The translations under genes were made by a program, and so were the position numbers. The notes below the pieces were generated by a model that was not told the DNA's origin, did no database searches, and was given only the letters and a program-made list of their open reading frames with translations. DNA of 39,646 nt from Bacteroidales bacterium (lineage in GTDB: Bacteria > Bacteroidota > Bacteroidia > Bacteroidales > P3): the NCBI GenBank assembly GCA_031262295.1, contig JAISIA010000057.1:1-39646 (forward strand), read 5' to 3'. Positions 7,623 to 16,748 of the stretch are shown in pieces (the first letter of the stretch is position 1; every line of letters starts with the position of its first letter).

Positions 7623-9395
7623 TTATCCTTCAATTTCTATTTGTTTTGACTTATCAAAATAGTGAGTATGTAGGAGGTGATGTGAAATTTCGCCACATGG
7701 TTCTCCCAACCATTCACTATATAGTTTCTTAATATATGGATTTTCATGAGATTTTCTAATTGGTTTTCCTTCGTCTTCGCGGTATATAGCCTCGTGACGA
7801 CGTTTAATAATTTCAAAATCTCCATGATGGAAAGGCTGACCTGCTCCACCAATACATCCTCCTGGACAAGCCATAATTTCTATTGCGTGGAAGTTTTCTT
7901 CGCCTCTTTTAACGCTATCCAACAATTTACGTGCATTAGCCAAACCATGAGCAATACCAATCTTTATTGGAGTTCCGTCAAAATCAACCTCAGCACTTCT
8001 AATTCCGTCTAAGCCTCTTAATTCTGTGAAATCAACCTTAGGAAGACTTTTTCCTGTGAATAGTTCGTATGCAGTACGTGTTGCAGCTTCAATAACACCT
8101 CCTGTTGATCCAAATATTACAGCAGCACCTGTTGATTCTCCAAGTGGATTATCAAAGTCTTCTTCTGGAAGATTATTAAGTTTTATGTTGAAAATCTTCA
8201 TTAATTCAGCCAATTCACGAGTTGTTAGAGCGTAATCCACATCAGGGTTGCCCTCTTCTTTAAATTCGTCTCTTTGACATTCAAACTTCTTTGCAACACA
8301 TGGCATAATTGAGACAACTACCATATCTTCTCGTTTTATTCCAAGTTTGTTTGCAAAGTAGTTTTTTGCGACAGCACCGAACATTTGTTGAGGAGATTTT
8401 GCAGTAGAAGGCACATCTAGCATATCAGGATAATTAGTTTCAAAGAAATTTACCCATCCTGGGCAGCATGAAGTAAGGATAGGAAGTTTTACGTTTTTAT
8501 CTCCATTCATAAATTTGCTTATACGTCCAAGCAACTCTGTACCTTCTTCCATTATTGTAAGGTCTGCTGCAAAGTCTGTATCAAAAACGTAGTCAAAACC
8601 TATTCTTCTAAGGGCTGCAACCATTTGTCCTGTTACTATAGAGCCGGGTTCCATTCCGAATTCTTCACCTAATGCAACTCTGACTGCTGGTGCTGTTTGA
8701 ACAATTACTGTCTTTTTTGTGTCATTTATTGCTGTTATGACTTGGCGAGTTTGATCCACTTCGCTTAAAGCTCCAACAGGACATGCCTGAACGCATTGTC
8801 CGCACATAGTACAAGGACTTTCAACTAAGTCTTGTTCAAAAGCGGGAGCTACAACAGCGTCAAAACCTCTGTTTATTGCAGAAAGAGCACCTACTGTTTG
8901 CCAAACATTACAAACAGATTCGCATCTACGGCACATAACACATTTATCAACGTCTCTAATTATTGCAGGGGATAGGTCTTTTCTATAAGTAGATTTTGCT
9001 CCTTGATAAGGTATATCTCTTATTCCTAATTTTTGTGCAAGGGCTTGCAATTCGCATTTTCCATTTTTTGGACATATTAAACAATCAGCAGGATGGTCTG
9101 ATAGGATTAATTCAACTACAGTCCTACGAGCATTAACTACTCTTAGGGAATGTGTATGTACAACCATACCTTCCATAACTTCTGTTGCGCAAGCAGGAGC
9201 TAAATTTTTTCTTCCTTCAACTTCAACAACGCAAACCCTACATCCGCCGGGACGATTTTCAAATCCAACACCATTTAATTCATAATAGCATAATGTAGGA
9301 ATATAAATACCAGCTTTGCGTGCTGCTTTTAATATGGTTTGTCCTTTTTCTACTGAAAGGACTTTATTATCTATTGTTATTTGTACTGTTTCCAT
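7623..9395 (-). CDS. hndD: [FeFe] hydrogenase catalytic subunit (HndD/HydA)
   Basis: The 590-residue cytoplasmic enzyme interconverts H2 with protons and electrons at the H-cluster. Domains in order: an N-terminal plant-type [2Fe-2S] domain (Cys36, Cys52, Cys55, Cys69), a His-Cys3 [4Fe-4S] site (HPADCLICPKNGKC, 101-114), two [4Fe-4S] ferredoxin motifs (CVMCRRCESVC at 152-162, CTMCGQCVQACP at 195-206) and the H domain. All three H-cluster signatures are intact: TSCCPGW (308-314), MPCVAKKFE (364-372) and MACPGGCIGGAGQP (508-521). The C-terminal small-subunit segment is present. The architecture matches the M3 type found in NADH-linked and bifurcating hydrogenases. The maturases hydE, hydF and hydG are not in the window. 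Confidence 0.96.
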   Translation of the reverse strand: METVQITIDNKVLSVEKGQTILKAARKAGIYIPTLCYYELNGVGFENRPGGCRVCVVEVEGRKNLAPACATEVMEGMVVHTHSLRVVNARRTVVELILSDHPADCLICPKNGKCELQALAQKLGIRDIPYQGAKSTYRKDLSPAIIRDVDKCVMCRRCESVCNVWQTVGALSAINRGFDAVVAPAFEQDLVESPCTMCGQCVQACPVGALSEVDQTRQVITAINDTKKTVIVQTAPAVRVALGEEFGMEPGSIVTGQMVAALRRIGFDYVFDTDFAADLTIMEEGTELLGRISKFMNGDKNVKLPILTSCCPGWVNFFETNYPDMLDVPSTAKSPQQMFGAVAKNYFANKLGIKREDMVVVSIMPCVAKKFECQRDEFKEEGNPDVDYALTTRELAELMKIFNIKLNNLPEEDFDNPLGESTGAAVIFGSTGGVIEAATRTAYELFTGKSLPKVDFTELRGLDGIRSAEVDFDGTPIKIGIAHGLANARKLLDSVKRGEENFHAIEIMACPGGCIGGAGQPFHHGDFEIIKRRHEAIYREDEGKPIRKSHENPYIKKLYSEWLGEPCGEISHHLLHTHYFDKSKQIEIEG

Positions 9396-9439
9396 TTTTA
9401 CAAGTGTTTAATCATAAAATAAAAATACTTTAAACTTAA

Positions 9440-11233
9440 CTATTGAATGCTTATTGCACCAAATTTACACCTTTCAATACAAGCACCACATTTAATACAA
9501 AGCTCTTGATTTATAAGATGAGGAAGTTTCTTTTCTCCTTTAATTGCATTAACAGGGCAATTTCTTGCACAAGCAGTACAACCTACGCACTGTTCTGGGT
9601 CAATGATGTATCTCATTAGAGATTTACAAACACCGGCTCTACATTTTTTATCCTTTATATGTTCAACATATTCGTCGTAGAAGTTGTCTATTGTTGATAG
9701 AACAGGATTTGGAGAAGTTTGACCTAAGCCACAAAGAGCAGTATCTTTAATAACTCCTGCAAGGTTTCTTAAATTGTCAAGGTCTTCCATTGTTCCGTTA
9801 CCCTTTGTTATCTTTTCTAAGATCTCATATAAACGTTTGTTTCCAATCCTACAAGGAGAGCATTTTCCACAAGATTCTTCTACGGTAAATTCTAAATAGA
9901 ATTTAGCAATGGCAACCATACATGAGGTTTCGTCCATAACGACCATACCTCCTGAACCCATCATTGAGCCAGCTGCTATTAGGTTATCATAATCTATAGG
10001 AGTGTCTAAATGTTTTTTTGTTAAACATCCGCCAGAGGGACCGCCAGTTTGAACAGCCTTAAATTCTTTTCCTCCCTTTATACCTCCACCTATTTCATAT
10101 ATAACTTCTCTTAGGGTTATTCCCATAGGAACTTCTATAAGTCCAACATTATTTATTTGTCCTGCTAATGCAAAAACCTTAGTTCCTTTTGACTTTTCTG
10201 TACCTATACTACTAAACCATGCAGCTCCTTTATTTATTATAATAGGAACGTTTGCATAAGTTTCAACATTATTTACATTAGTTGGCTTATTGTTATATCC
10301 AGATTGTGCAGGGAAAGGTGGTTTAAATGTAGGTTCTCCTCTTTTTCCTTCCATAGAATGTATAAGAGCAGTTTCTTCACCGCAAACAAATGCACCTGCA
10401 CCATAACGTAATTCTATATCAAAGTTAAATCCTGAACCCAAAATATCTTCTCCGAGCAAGCCATATTCTCTTGATTGATCAATGGCAGTTAATAAACGTT
10501 GGATAGCCAAAGGATATTCTGCACGAATGTAAATTAAACCTTTTGTAGCTCCAATTGCGTAACCATTAATTGTCATTGCCTCTAATACAGAATGAGGATC
10601 GCCTTCAAGAATTGACCTATCCATAAATGCACCAGGGTCTCCTTCGTCAGCATTACAAACAACGTACTTTTGGTCTGCGTGATTCTTTGAAGCAATTTCC
10701 CATTTCAATCCTGTTGGGAAACCTCCACCGCCTCTACCTCTAAGACCTGAAAGTTTTATTTCGTTTATAACTTGTTCCGGAGTCATTTCTCCTAAACATT
10801 TTGCTAAGGCTGCATAACCATCTTCACCTATATACTCTTCTATGTTTTGAGGATCTATAAAACCACAATTACGTAATGCAATACGCATTTGTTTTTTGTA
10901 GAAACCCATGTGTTTAGAGTCGGCAACTCTTTGGTCATTTTCAGGATCAGAATAAAGCAAACGTGTCACTTTACGTCCTTTGATAACGTGTTCTTCAATA
11001 ATTTCTCTTGCGTCCTCAGGCTTTACTTCTGTGTAAAAAGTATTATCAGGCATAATTTTAACAATTGGTCCTTTTTCACAAAAACCAAAACATCCTGTTA
11101 GAATAACCTGAACCTCGTTTTCCAAGCCCTTATCTTTAAGAGTTATTTTTAGATTGTCTGCAATCTCTTGACTCTTTGATGCACTACAACCTGTACCTCC
11201 GCAGATCAATAAATGCATTTTGTATTTAGCCAT
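9440..11233 (-). CDS. hndC: NuoF-like flavoprotein subunit of the [FeFe] hydrogenase (HndC/HydB)
   Basis: The 597-residue FMN and NAD(H)-binding subunit is where electrons enter or leave as NAD(P)H. The N-terminal thioredoxin-like [2Fe-2S] domain has Cys11, Cys16, Cys48 and Cys52. The glycine-rich nucleotide site GLRGRGGGGFPTGLKWE starts near 163, followed by CNADEGDPGAFMDR. A [4Fe-4S] site (ESCGKCSPCRIG) and a C-terminal pair of ferredoxin motifs (CVGCTACARNCP and CIKCGACIERC) complete the set. This is the full architecture of HydB/HndC. It lies between the HndB-like ferredoxin gene (28-base gap) and the catalytic subunit (44-base gap). Confidence 0.95.
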   Translation of the reverse strand: MAKYKMHLLICGGTGCSASKSQEIADNLKITLKDKGLENEVQVILTGCFGFCEKGPIVKIMPDNTFYTEVKPEDAREIIEEHVIKGRKVTRLLYSDPENDQRVADSKHMGFYKKQMRIALRNCGFIDPQNIEEYIGEDGYAALAKCLGEMTPEQVINEIKLSGLRGRGGGGFPTGLKWEIASKNHADQKYVVCNADEGDPGAFMDRSILEGDPHSVLEAMTINGYAIGATKGLIYIRAEYPLAIQRLLTAIDQSREYGLLGEDILGSGFNFDIELRYGAGAFVCGEETALIHSMEGKRGEPTFKPPFPAQSGYNNKPTNVNNVETYANVPIIINKGAAWFSSIGTEKSKGTKVFALAGQINNVGLIEVPMGITLREVIYEIGGGIKGGKEFKAVQTGGPSGGCLTKKHLDTPIDYDNLIAAGSMMGSGGMVVMDETSCMVAIAKFYLEFTVEESCGKCSPCRIGNKRLYEILEKITKGNGTMEDLDNLRNLAGVIKDTALCGLGQTSPNPVLSTIDNFYDEYVEHIKDKKCRAGVCKSLMRYIIDPEQCVGCTACARNCPVNAIKGEKKLPHLINQELCIKCGACIERCKFGAISIQ

Positions 11234-11261
11234 ATAATTCTATTATAAAAATGTTAATAAT

Positions 11262-11654
11262 CTAATCTTTTATTTTCTCGTAATTAACAGGAATAACTCC
11301 ATCAACCAATTCACCATCCTTTATGTACTTTTCAATGATTTGGTCTGCCTTTTTAATATCAACATATCCGAAAACTACGGGATCTTCTCCCGGACGTGTA
11401 ACTTCAATTGTTGGTTCTGCGTGACAATAACCCATACATCCAGTTTGTGTAAATACGGCATTAATACCTCTTTTTTCTGTTTCTTCCATCATATAGTCCA
11501 TAACTTGTTTTGCTCCTGCAGCAATACCACATGTTGCCATAGCAACTTTAACCTGAACTAAGCCTTCTTCTGTTCCTTTAACTCTTGTATCCAATTTTTC
11601 TTGGACACTTTGCTTCATCGCTCTTAAATCAGCCAATGATTTGATCTTTGTCAT
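11262..11654 (-). CDS. hndB: HndB-like thioredoxin-fold ferredoxin, first gene of hydrogenase operon
   Basis: The 130-residue protein resembles the small ferredoxin-like HndB subunit. VAMATCGIAAGAKQVMDYM carries Cys42. TGCMGYC carries Cys73 and Cys77. The second cysteine of the first pair, found in the NuoE-like subunits (C-x4-C), is missing here, leaving three cysteines. As I recall, the TCGIA(A/S)GA sequence is usual for this family, so this is probably a family trait rather than decay. It precedes hndC by 28 bases. The promoter lies at 11757-11728, giving a leader of about 65 nt. Confidence 0.85.
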   Translation of the reverse strand: MTKIKSLADLRAMKQSVQEKLDTRVKGTEEGLVQVKVAMATCGIAAGAKQVMDYMMEETEKRGINAVFTQTGCMGYCHAEPTIEVTRPGEDPVVFGYVDIKKADQIIEKYIKDGELVDGVIPVNYEKIKD

Positions 11655-11727
11655 ATTTAAATTTCCTTAAAATTATTTATTAATTAATACTTTTCATCAA
11701 TAGAGAAACACTTCTCAAAACAAGGTG

Positions 11728-11757
11728 CAAAGATATATTTTTTTATCAACTTATCAA
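11728..11757 (-). promoter_or_regulatory. Promoter of the hydrogenase operon
   Basis: On the minus strand, TTG (11757-11755), a 19-bp spacer, then TATCTTTG (11735-11728). Both boxes match the Bacteroidetes consensus. Transcription would start near 11721. Confidence 0.7.
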
Positions 11758-12034
11758 ATCTTTATACATTTATTTTCAATTTATAGCCTCAAATGCTAAT
11801 AATAGCAACAATAATTAAAGATATATTATAAAAATATATAATCAAAATCTACCTTATTTTTGAAAAATATAACCCCAATTTTTTATTTTTTTTCGCTTAT
11901 ATATAAAGATGCAAAACCAAATTTATTATATAAAAATTTTTTTTTTCTTTACCCTGTTTTTATTGTTTAAAAAAATATTTAACATTTTTTTTGATCAAAT
12001 GTCAAAATTTAAATTCCAAAATCAATTTTGCCAT

Positions 12035-12065
12035 TTGCATGTTTGAAATATTTTTTGTACCTTTG
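12035..12065 (+). promoter_or_regulatory. Strong promoter without a gene behind it
   Basis: TTG (12035-12037), 20 bp, then TACCTTTG (12058-12065), an excellent match. The next coding sequence on this strand starts almost 600 bases later and has its own promoter at 12606-12634. The first transcribed bases would enter composite repeat copy 2 at CCTTAGGGCAAAAGCC. The flanking DNA 11760-12034 shows nothing else beyond AT-rich sequence. Confidence 0.6.
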
Positions 12066-12074
12066 CCAAAACAA

Positions 12075-12505
12075 AGTTTTCCTTAGGGCAAAAGCCAAAA
12101 AAATCCACCCAATACTTATTTCATTTTTGTTAGTTATATAATCACTTTACTATTAGTTTGTTATAGTCAAATAAAACCTCGTTTTAGAAAAATAAAACCT
12201 CGTTTTAGCAAATTATTTCTTCGTTTTAGCAGACTAAAACAGCGATTTATTTCTAAGAAATCTTAATATTTTTTTCTTAATTTAGAATTTGGATTTTTAT
12301 AGTAAAAACATAGAAAAATCATATTAAAATTTCATTAAATCATATTGAGAATTAAGAATTTGAAAACCTAAAAAAGCATTTAGTATATTTTTGTTTAAAA
12401 ATTAGGGAATATTTTTAATAAAGGGTTGAAAAATGTTAAAATATTGGCTTTTTTTGGTAAAATGATGTTAAAATTTGGTCAAAAAACACATCAACTATGT
12501 TAAAA
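12075..12505 (+). repeat. Composite intergenic repeat element, copy 2
   Basis: It matches 1-410 in order: TTTTCCTTAGGGCAAAA at 12076, a related AT-rich stretch (ATAATCACTTTACTATTAG near 12138), 21-bp units ending in TCGTTTTAG (12188-12208 and 12209-12229), AAAACAGCGATTTA (12237), a related linker, then ATGTTAAAA sites at 12433, 12465 and 12497, spaced exactly 32 bp apart. No reading frame of note runs through it. Confidence 0.78.
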
Positions 12506-12605
12506 AAAATGTGAATTTATACTATTGGCTTATGTTTTTTAACCAATCATTAGGTATAATAAGGGAAAAAAAGGATTAAAAAAAACTTTTTATCCTTGTA
12601 GTTTT

Positions 12606-12634
12606 TTGTAATAAGGCTTTTCTTTGTACTTTTG
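12606..12634 (+). promoter_or_regulatory. Promoter of the lptF/G-glycosyltransferase operon
   Basis: TTG (12606-12608), 18 bp, then TACTTTTG (12627-12634). The start site would fall near 12641. This rules out the upstream TTG codon at 12624 as the gene start and leaves a 20-nt leader before TTG 12660. Confidence 0.65.
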
Positions 12635-12659
12635 TAAAAATTTAATTGCGATTTATTTT

Positions 12660-14249
12660 TTGAAAAAACTCGATTGGCTTTTAGTAAAATCTTTTTTAGG
12701 ACCCCTACTTCTTACATTTTCCATATCGGAATTTGTATTGCTTTTGCAATGGCTTTTTAAGGTATTGGAAAGAATAGTAGGTAAGGGTATAGACACAATA
12801 GTTATATTGCAGCTTTTCTGGTATTTGTTAATTACAATAATACCTATGGCTCTTCCTTTGGCTGTTTTGCTCGCCTCCATCATAACTATGGGAAATTTTG
12901 GTGAAAAATACGAGTTAGTTGCCATTAAGGCAGCGGGCATTCCTTTGTTTAGAGTTTTTCGTCCTTTGATGATAGTTGTTAGTTTTCTTAGCATTTTTGC
13001 CTTCTTTTGTGCAAATAATTTCGTGCCTATGGCATTGAAGAAACAAAGAACAATAATGTATGAAATATCTTCAAAAAAGCCTTCAATAAATATTCGTCCC
13101 AATGAGTATTATTCCGATATTGACAACTATGTAATAAGGATAGGGGATAAGCATAAGGACGGAAAAAACCTATCGGACATAATAATTTATGACCATAGTA
13201 AGGATTTGGGAAATATAAGTGTTACAAAGGCAAAAACAGGACAAATGTATAGCAAGGGAAATTATCTTTATTTTCGTTTGCAAGATGGTTTCACCTACGA
13301 TGAAACGACAGATAATTCAACCCTATACACCAATCCTCTTTTGAGAATAAATTTCAAGGAACAGACATTAAGGTTTGATATATCCGATTTTGCATATAAG
13401 GAATCGGAAGACGAAAATAGATATGCCAATCACTATAAGATGATGTCAATAGAAAGACTTATTAAGAATATAGATGATTTAAAAAAGGAGAACGATGCCT
13501 ATAATAGGACTATAATAAAAGGAATCCAAAATAAGATGGAGTTGGATAAATACTTTGATAAGCAAAAGGAGGAAAGAAATAATAACTCTGCTGTTTTTCA
13601 TCCTCAAATATTAGATGAAAAGGCTAAAAATAGTGAGAATAATATTAAAAAGAAATTTCAAAAAGAGAATAGTGCAAATAGTGTAAGCAATAAAAAAGAG
13701 GATATTATTGCAAAAGAGGATATACCAATTAAAGATACTATAAAAGATAACTATTCTTTCTATGAAGATTATGCTCTTTTGGATAAAAGCCAAAGAAAGA
13801 GGGTTAATGATTTTGCCCTACAAGATATGGCAATAATAAGGTCTGATGTAAAGATGTTGAGCAATAAGAAGGATTCGGACAATCAATATGTGCGTCTAAA
13901 CAAGAATGAGTTTCATAGAAAATTCACCCTATCTGTTGCATGTATAATTTTATTCTTTATAGGAGCACCACTTGGAGCAATAGTTCGCAAAGGTGGTCTT
14001 GGGATGCCTGTTGTTCTTTCTGCTATAAGCTTTATTCTATACTACGTTTTTGGTATGATAGGGGAAAAAGCCGCATCCGAAGGAGCACTATCTTGCTGGT
14101 TGGGTATGTGGAGTGCAACGATAATATTTTTCATTATAGGATTATTCCTAACCTTAAAGGCAACTTCCGATGCAGCATTTTTAAGTTTGGATACTTGGCA
14201 AAAGGCTTATGATAAGATTTTATTAAAGATAAAAAAGTGTAAAAAGTAA
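12660..14249 (+). CDS. LptF/LptG-family lipopolysaccharide export permease
   Basis: This 529-residue YjgP/YjgQ-family protein is an inner-membrane half of the LptB2FG transporter, which extracts LPS for delivery to the outer membrane. Four hydrophobic helices lie in the N-terminal part, starting from MKKLDWLLVKSFLGPLLLTF. A periplasmic domain and further helices at the C-terminus (LSVACIILFFIGAPLGAIVRKGG and after) follow. A highly charged, Lys/Asn/Glu-rich insertion at roughly 275-400 precedes the last helices. The start is the TTG at 12660: it gives the usual family N-terminus, and the promoter -7 box covers any start further upstream. F and G cannot be told apart here. The next gene starts at the base after its stop codon. 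Confidence 0.88.
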   Translation: MKKLDWLLVKSFLGPLLLTFSISEFVLLLQWLFKVLERIVGKGIDTIVILQLFWYLLITIIPMALPLAVLLASIITMGNFGEKYELVAIKAAGIPLFRVFRPLMIVVSFLSIFAFFCANNFVPMALKKQRTIMYEISSKKPSINIRPNEYYSDIDNYVIRIGDKHKDGKNLSDIIIYDHSKDLGNISVTKAKTGQMYSKGNYLYFRLQDGFTYDETTDNSTLYTNPLLRINFKEQTLRFDISDFAYKESEDENRYANHYKMMSIERLIKNIDDLKKENDAYNRTIIKGIQNKMELDKYFDKQKEERNNNSAVFHPQILDEKAKNSENNIKKKFQKENSANSVSNKKEDIIAKEDIPIKDTIKDNYSFYEDYALLDKSQRKRVNDFALQDMAIIRSDVKMLSNKKDSDNQYVRLNKNEFHRKFTLSVACIILFFIGAPLGAIVRKGGLGMPVVLSAISFILYYVFGMIGEKAASEGALSCWLGMWSATIIFFIIGLFLTLKATSDAAFLSLDTWQKAYDKILLKIKKCKK

Positions 14250-15440
14250 ATGAAGATACTGCAATTTTGTTATAAACCTCCACTTCCTGCCTCCGATGGA
14301 GGTGCTTTGGGAATGCATAGCCTCACTCTTGGACTTTTGAATAATGGGAACCAAGTTAAGGTTATTGCTTTTAACTCCTACAAACATCCATGTAATAAAG
14401 AACTTCTTCCAAAAAGCTATGTTGAGGCAACAGGGTTTGAAACCATATTTGTGGATTTAAAACTACATATAATTGATGCTTTGGTTTGTTTGTTGAAAAA
14501 CGAGAGTTACCATGTAAAACGCTTTGTAAATGAAAATATGGAACAAAGATTAATTTCTTTGTTAAAAGAAGAAACCTTTGATGTTGTGCAGTTAGAAAGC
14601 ATCCTTTTAGCACCCTACATTCCAATAATTAGGAAATATTCTAAGGCAAAGCTCATTTTAAGAGCACCAAATATAGAACATATTGTTTGGTTTCGTCTTG
14701 CTAAGAACACTAAAAACCCATTTAAGAAACTTTATCTTTTGCAGCTTGCCCATTCATTAAAGAAGTTTGAGTTAAGAAACATTAATTTCTTTGATGGAGT
14801 TTTTCCTGTTACGCAAATAGATGCTGATTTTTTCATAGAAAATGGTTGCAAATGTTTCTGTAAAGGCGTAGCTGTGGGTATGGAAATGCCCGATTTTATA
14901 GAACAAGATAATGTTGAAGAGAACACATTATTTCATATTGGTTCTATGGATTGGCTGCCCAATCAACAGGGAATAAAGTTTTTTATAGACAATATTTGGG
15001 ATTCCTTGCATCAAAAATTACCTTTTGTTAAAGCATATTTTGCAGGTAGGGCAATGCCTCTATGGATGATTAATCTAAATAAAGAAGGTATTGTTATATG
15101 TGGAGAAGTTCCCGATAGTACAGCATTTATTTGTTCTAAGGAGATTATGATTGTACCTTTGCTTTCTGGAAGTGGGATAAGAATAAAGATATTAGAGGCA
15201 ATGTCTTTGGGAAAATGTGTTATTGCAACCTCATTAGCTGTCGAAGGGATAATGTGTGAGGATGAAAAAAACGTATTAATTGCAAACACAAAGGAGGAAT
15301 TTATTGATAGAATCATAAGATGCGTAAAGGATAGGCAATTTTCAAAGATGATAGGACAAAATGCAGAAAACCTAATTAAGGAAAAATACAATATAAATGC
15401 AATAGCCAAGCAATTGACAGATTTATATATAAAATTATAA
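14250..15440 (+). CDS. Glycosyltransferase, GT4 (GT-B fold)
   Basis: The 396-residue protein is a likely retaining GT-B enzyme for envelope polysaccharide or LPS. The N-terminal acceptor half starts MKILQFCYKPPLPASDGGALGMHSL. A glycine loop (SDGGALGMH, about 15-23) and the C-terminal donor-binding block PLLSGSGIRIKILEAMSLGKCVIAT, with the conserved Glu of the E-x-M-x-x-G motif, place it in the GT4/GT1 group. No membrane helix or signal peptide is seen. It begins directly after the LptF/G stop codon, so translation is probably coupled. Donor and acceptor sugars cannot be read from the sequence. Confidence 0.85.
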   Translation: MKILQFCYKPPLPASDGGALGMHSLTLGLLNNGNQVKVIAFNSYKHPCNKELLPKSYVEATGFETIFVDLKLHIIDALVCLLKNESYHVKRFVNENMEQRLISLLKEETFDVVQLESILLAPYIPIIRKYSKAKLILRAPNIEHIVWFRLAKNTKNPFKKLYLLQLAHSLKKFELRNINFFDGVFPVTQIDADFFIENGCKCFCKGVAVGMEMPDFIEQDNVEENTLFHIGSMDWLPNQQGIKFFIDNIWDSLHQKLPFVKAYFAGRAMPLWMINLNKEGIVICGEVPDSTAFICSKEIMIVPLLSGSGIRIKILEAMSLGKCVIATSLAVEGIMCEDEKNVLIANTKEEFIDRIIRCVKDRQFSKMIGQNAENLIKEKYNINAIAKQLTDLYIKL

Positions 15441-15462
15441 AAAGGAAATAAAAACAAATATT

Positions 15463-16635
15463 ATGAAAATATTAGCAGTACTTTCAAGATTGCCCTATCC
15501 ACTTGAAAAAGGGGATAAATTAAGAGCATATTATCAATTAAGGGAACTTGCGAAAAACAATGAGGTATATCTTTTTTGTTTAAATAATTCTGAGCCTCAT
15601 CCTAAGGCAAAAGATATTCTACTTTCCTTTTTAAAGGATGTACATATTTCAGAGTTTAGTACCATTGATGCATTGGAAGGATTATTGGTTTCATTCTTTG
15701 ATGGGACACCATTCCAAACGGGATACTATTCTCACAGAAAAAACATAAAAGACTTTAAATCCTATTGCAAAAAGATACATCCCGATGTTATATTCTATCA
15801 ATTTGTAAGAATGGCAAAATATACTGATGTTTCCTATCCAAAGGTCTTGGATTTTCAGGATGCACTTTCAGTAAATATGGAAGGAAGAGCAAAAAAGAGT
15901 AGGGGAATAGTAAAATTTATATTTAAGAATGAAACAAAACGCTTAAAGAAATATGAGGCTAAGATGTTTGATATTTTTGATAAGCTCACAATAATTGTGG
16001 ATGCAGATAAAAAAGCCATTTCTTCTCCAAGACAAAATGAGATAATTGTACTTCCAAATGGGGTTGATGAGGCATATTTCAACTATAATACTCCTCAGAA
16101 AAAAGAATTTGATATAATATTTTCAGGAGGTATGAACTATTCTCCTAATGTTATTGCAGCTAATTATCTTGTTAAGGAAATTATGCCAAAGGTTTGGGAG
16201 AAGTATCCAAAGACTAATTTAGTCTTAGCAGGAGCTAATCCAACTGCAAGCGTAAAATCTCTTGCCTCAGATAAGGTAATTGTGACAGGATGGGTTGATG
16301 ATATGAAGGATTATTATGCAAAGGCTCGCATATTTATTGCTCCTATGCAAATAGGAACAGGATTACAAAATAAACTTTTAGAAGCTATGGCTATGAATCT
16401 TCCATGTATAACTTCCTCTTTGGCAAATGATGCACTAAAAGCTACAAATAATAAAAATATAATAATAGCCGACACTCCACAAGAGAATGCTGATGCAATT
16501 ATTTTGTTATTAACCAACCCTGAATTGGCAGATGCAATTGCCAAAAGAGGGAATGAGTTTGTTAAAGAAAACTATCGTTGGGAAACATTCAATAAAGTGT
16601 TGGAGCAAACTTTTTGTAGCATTATTCAAAAATAG
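15463..16635 (+). CDS. Glycosyltransferase, GT4, TIGR03087-like
   Basis: The 390-residue GT-B enzyme is in the same operon, 22 bases after the previous glycosyltransferase. The N-terminus (LSRLPYPLEKGDKLRAYYQLRELA, about 7-30) resembles the PEP-CTERM/EpsH1-associated sugar transferases. The donor site is IGTGLQNKLLEAMAMNLPCITSS. A segment FSGGMNYSPNVIAANYLVKEIMP marks the interdomain region. It is probably the last gene of the operon: about 60 bases of AT-rich DNA precede the next promoter, and no clear terminator hairpin is visible. Confidence 0.85.
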   Translation: MKILAVLSRLPYPLEKGDKLRAYYQLRELAKNNEVYLFCLNNSEPHPKAKDILLSFLKDVHISEFSTIDALEGLLVSFFDGTPFQTGYYSHRKNIKDFKSYCKKIHPDVIFYQFVRMAKYTDVSYPKVLDFQDALSVNMEGRAKKSRGIVKFIFKNETKRLKKYEAKMFDIFDKLTIIVDADKKAISSPRQNEIIVLPNGVDEAYFNYNTPQKKEFDIIFSGGMNYSPNVIAANYLVKEIMPKVWEKYPKTNLVLAGANPTASVKSLASDKVIVTGWVDDMKDYYAKARIFIAPMQIGTGLQNKLLEAMAMNLPCITSSLANDALKATNNKNIIIADTPQENADAIILLLTNPELADAIAKRGNEFVKENYRWETFNKVLEQTFCSIIQK

Positions 16636-16694
16636 ATTTATACATTATTATATATAGTTTTTGTTTATAATAAAATTAATTGTAAAGACTCTTT

Positions 16695-16726
16695 TTGCAA
16701 ATATGTATAAAAATGTTTTATCTTTG
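16695..16726 (+). promoter_or_regulatory. Promoter of the small secreted protein gene
   Basis: TTG (16695-16697), 21 bp, then TATCTTTG (16719-16726). The start site near 16733 lies just upstream of the ATG at 16749. It therefore excludes the in-frame ATG-like starts upstream. Confidence 0.65.
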
Positions 16727-16748
16727 CACCAATAAATTTCTAATTTTT

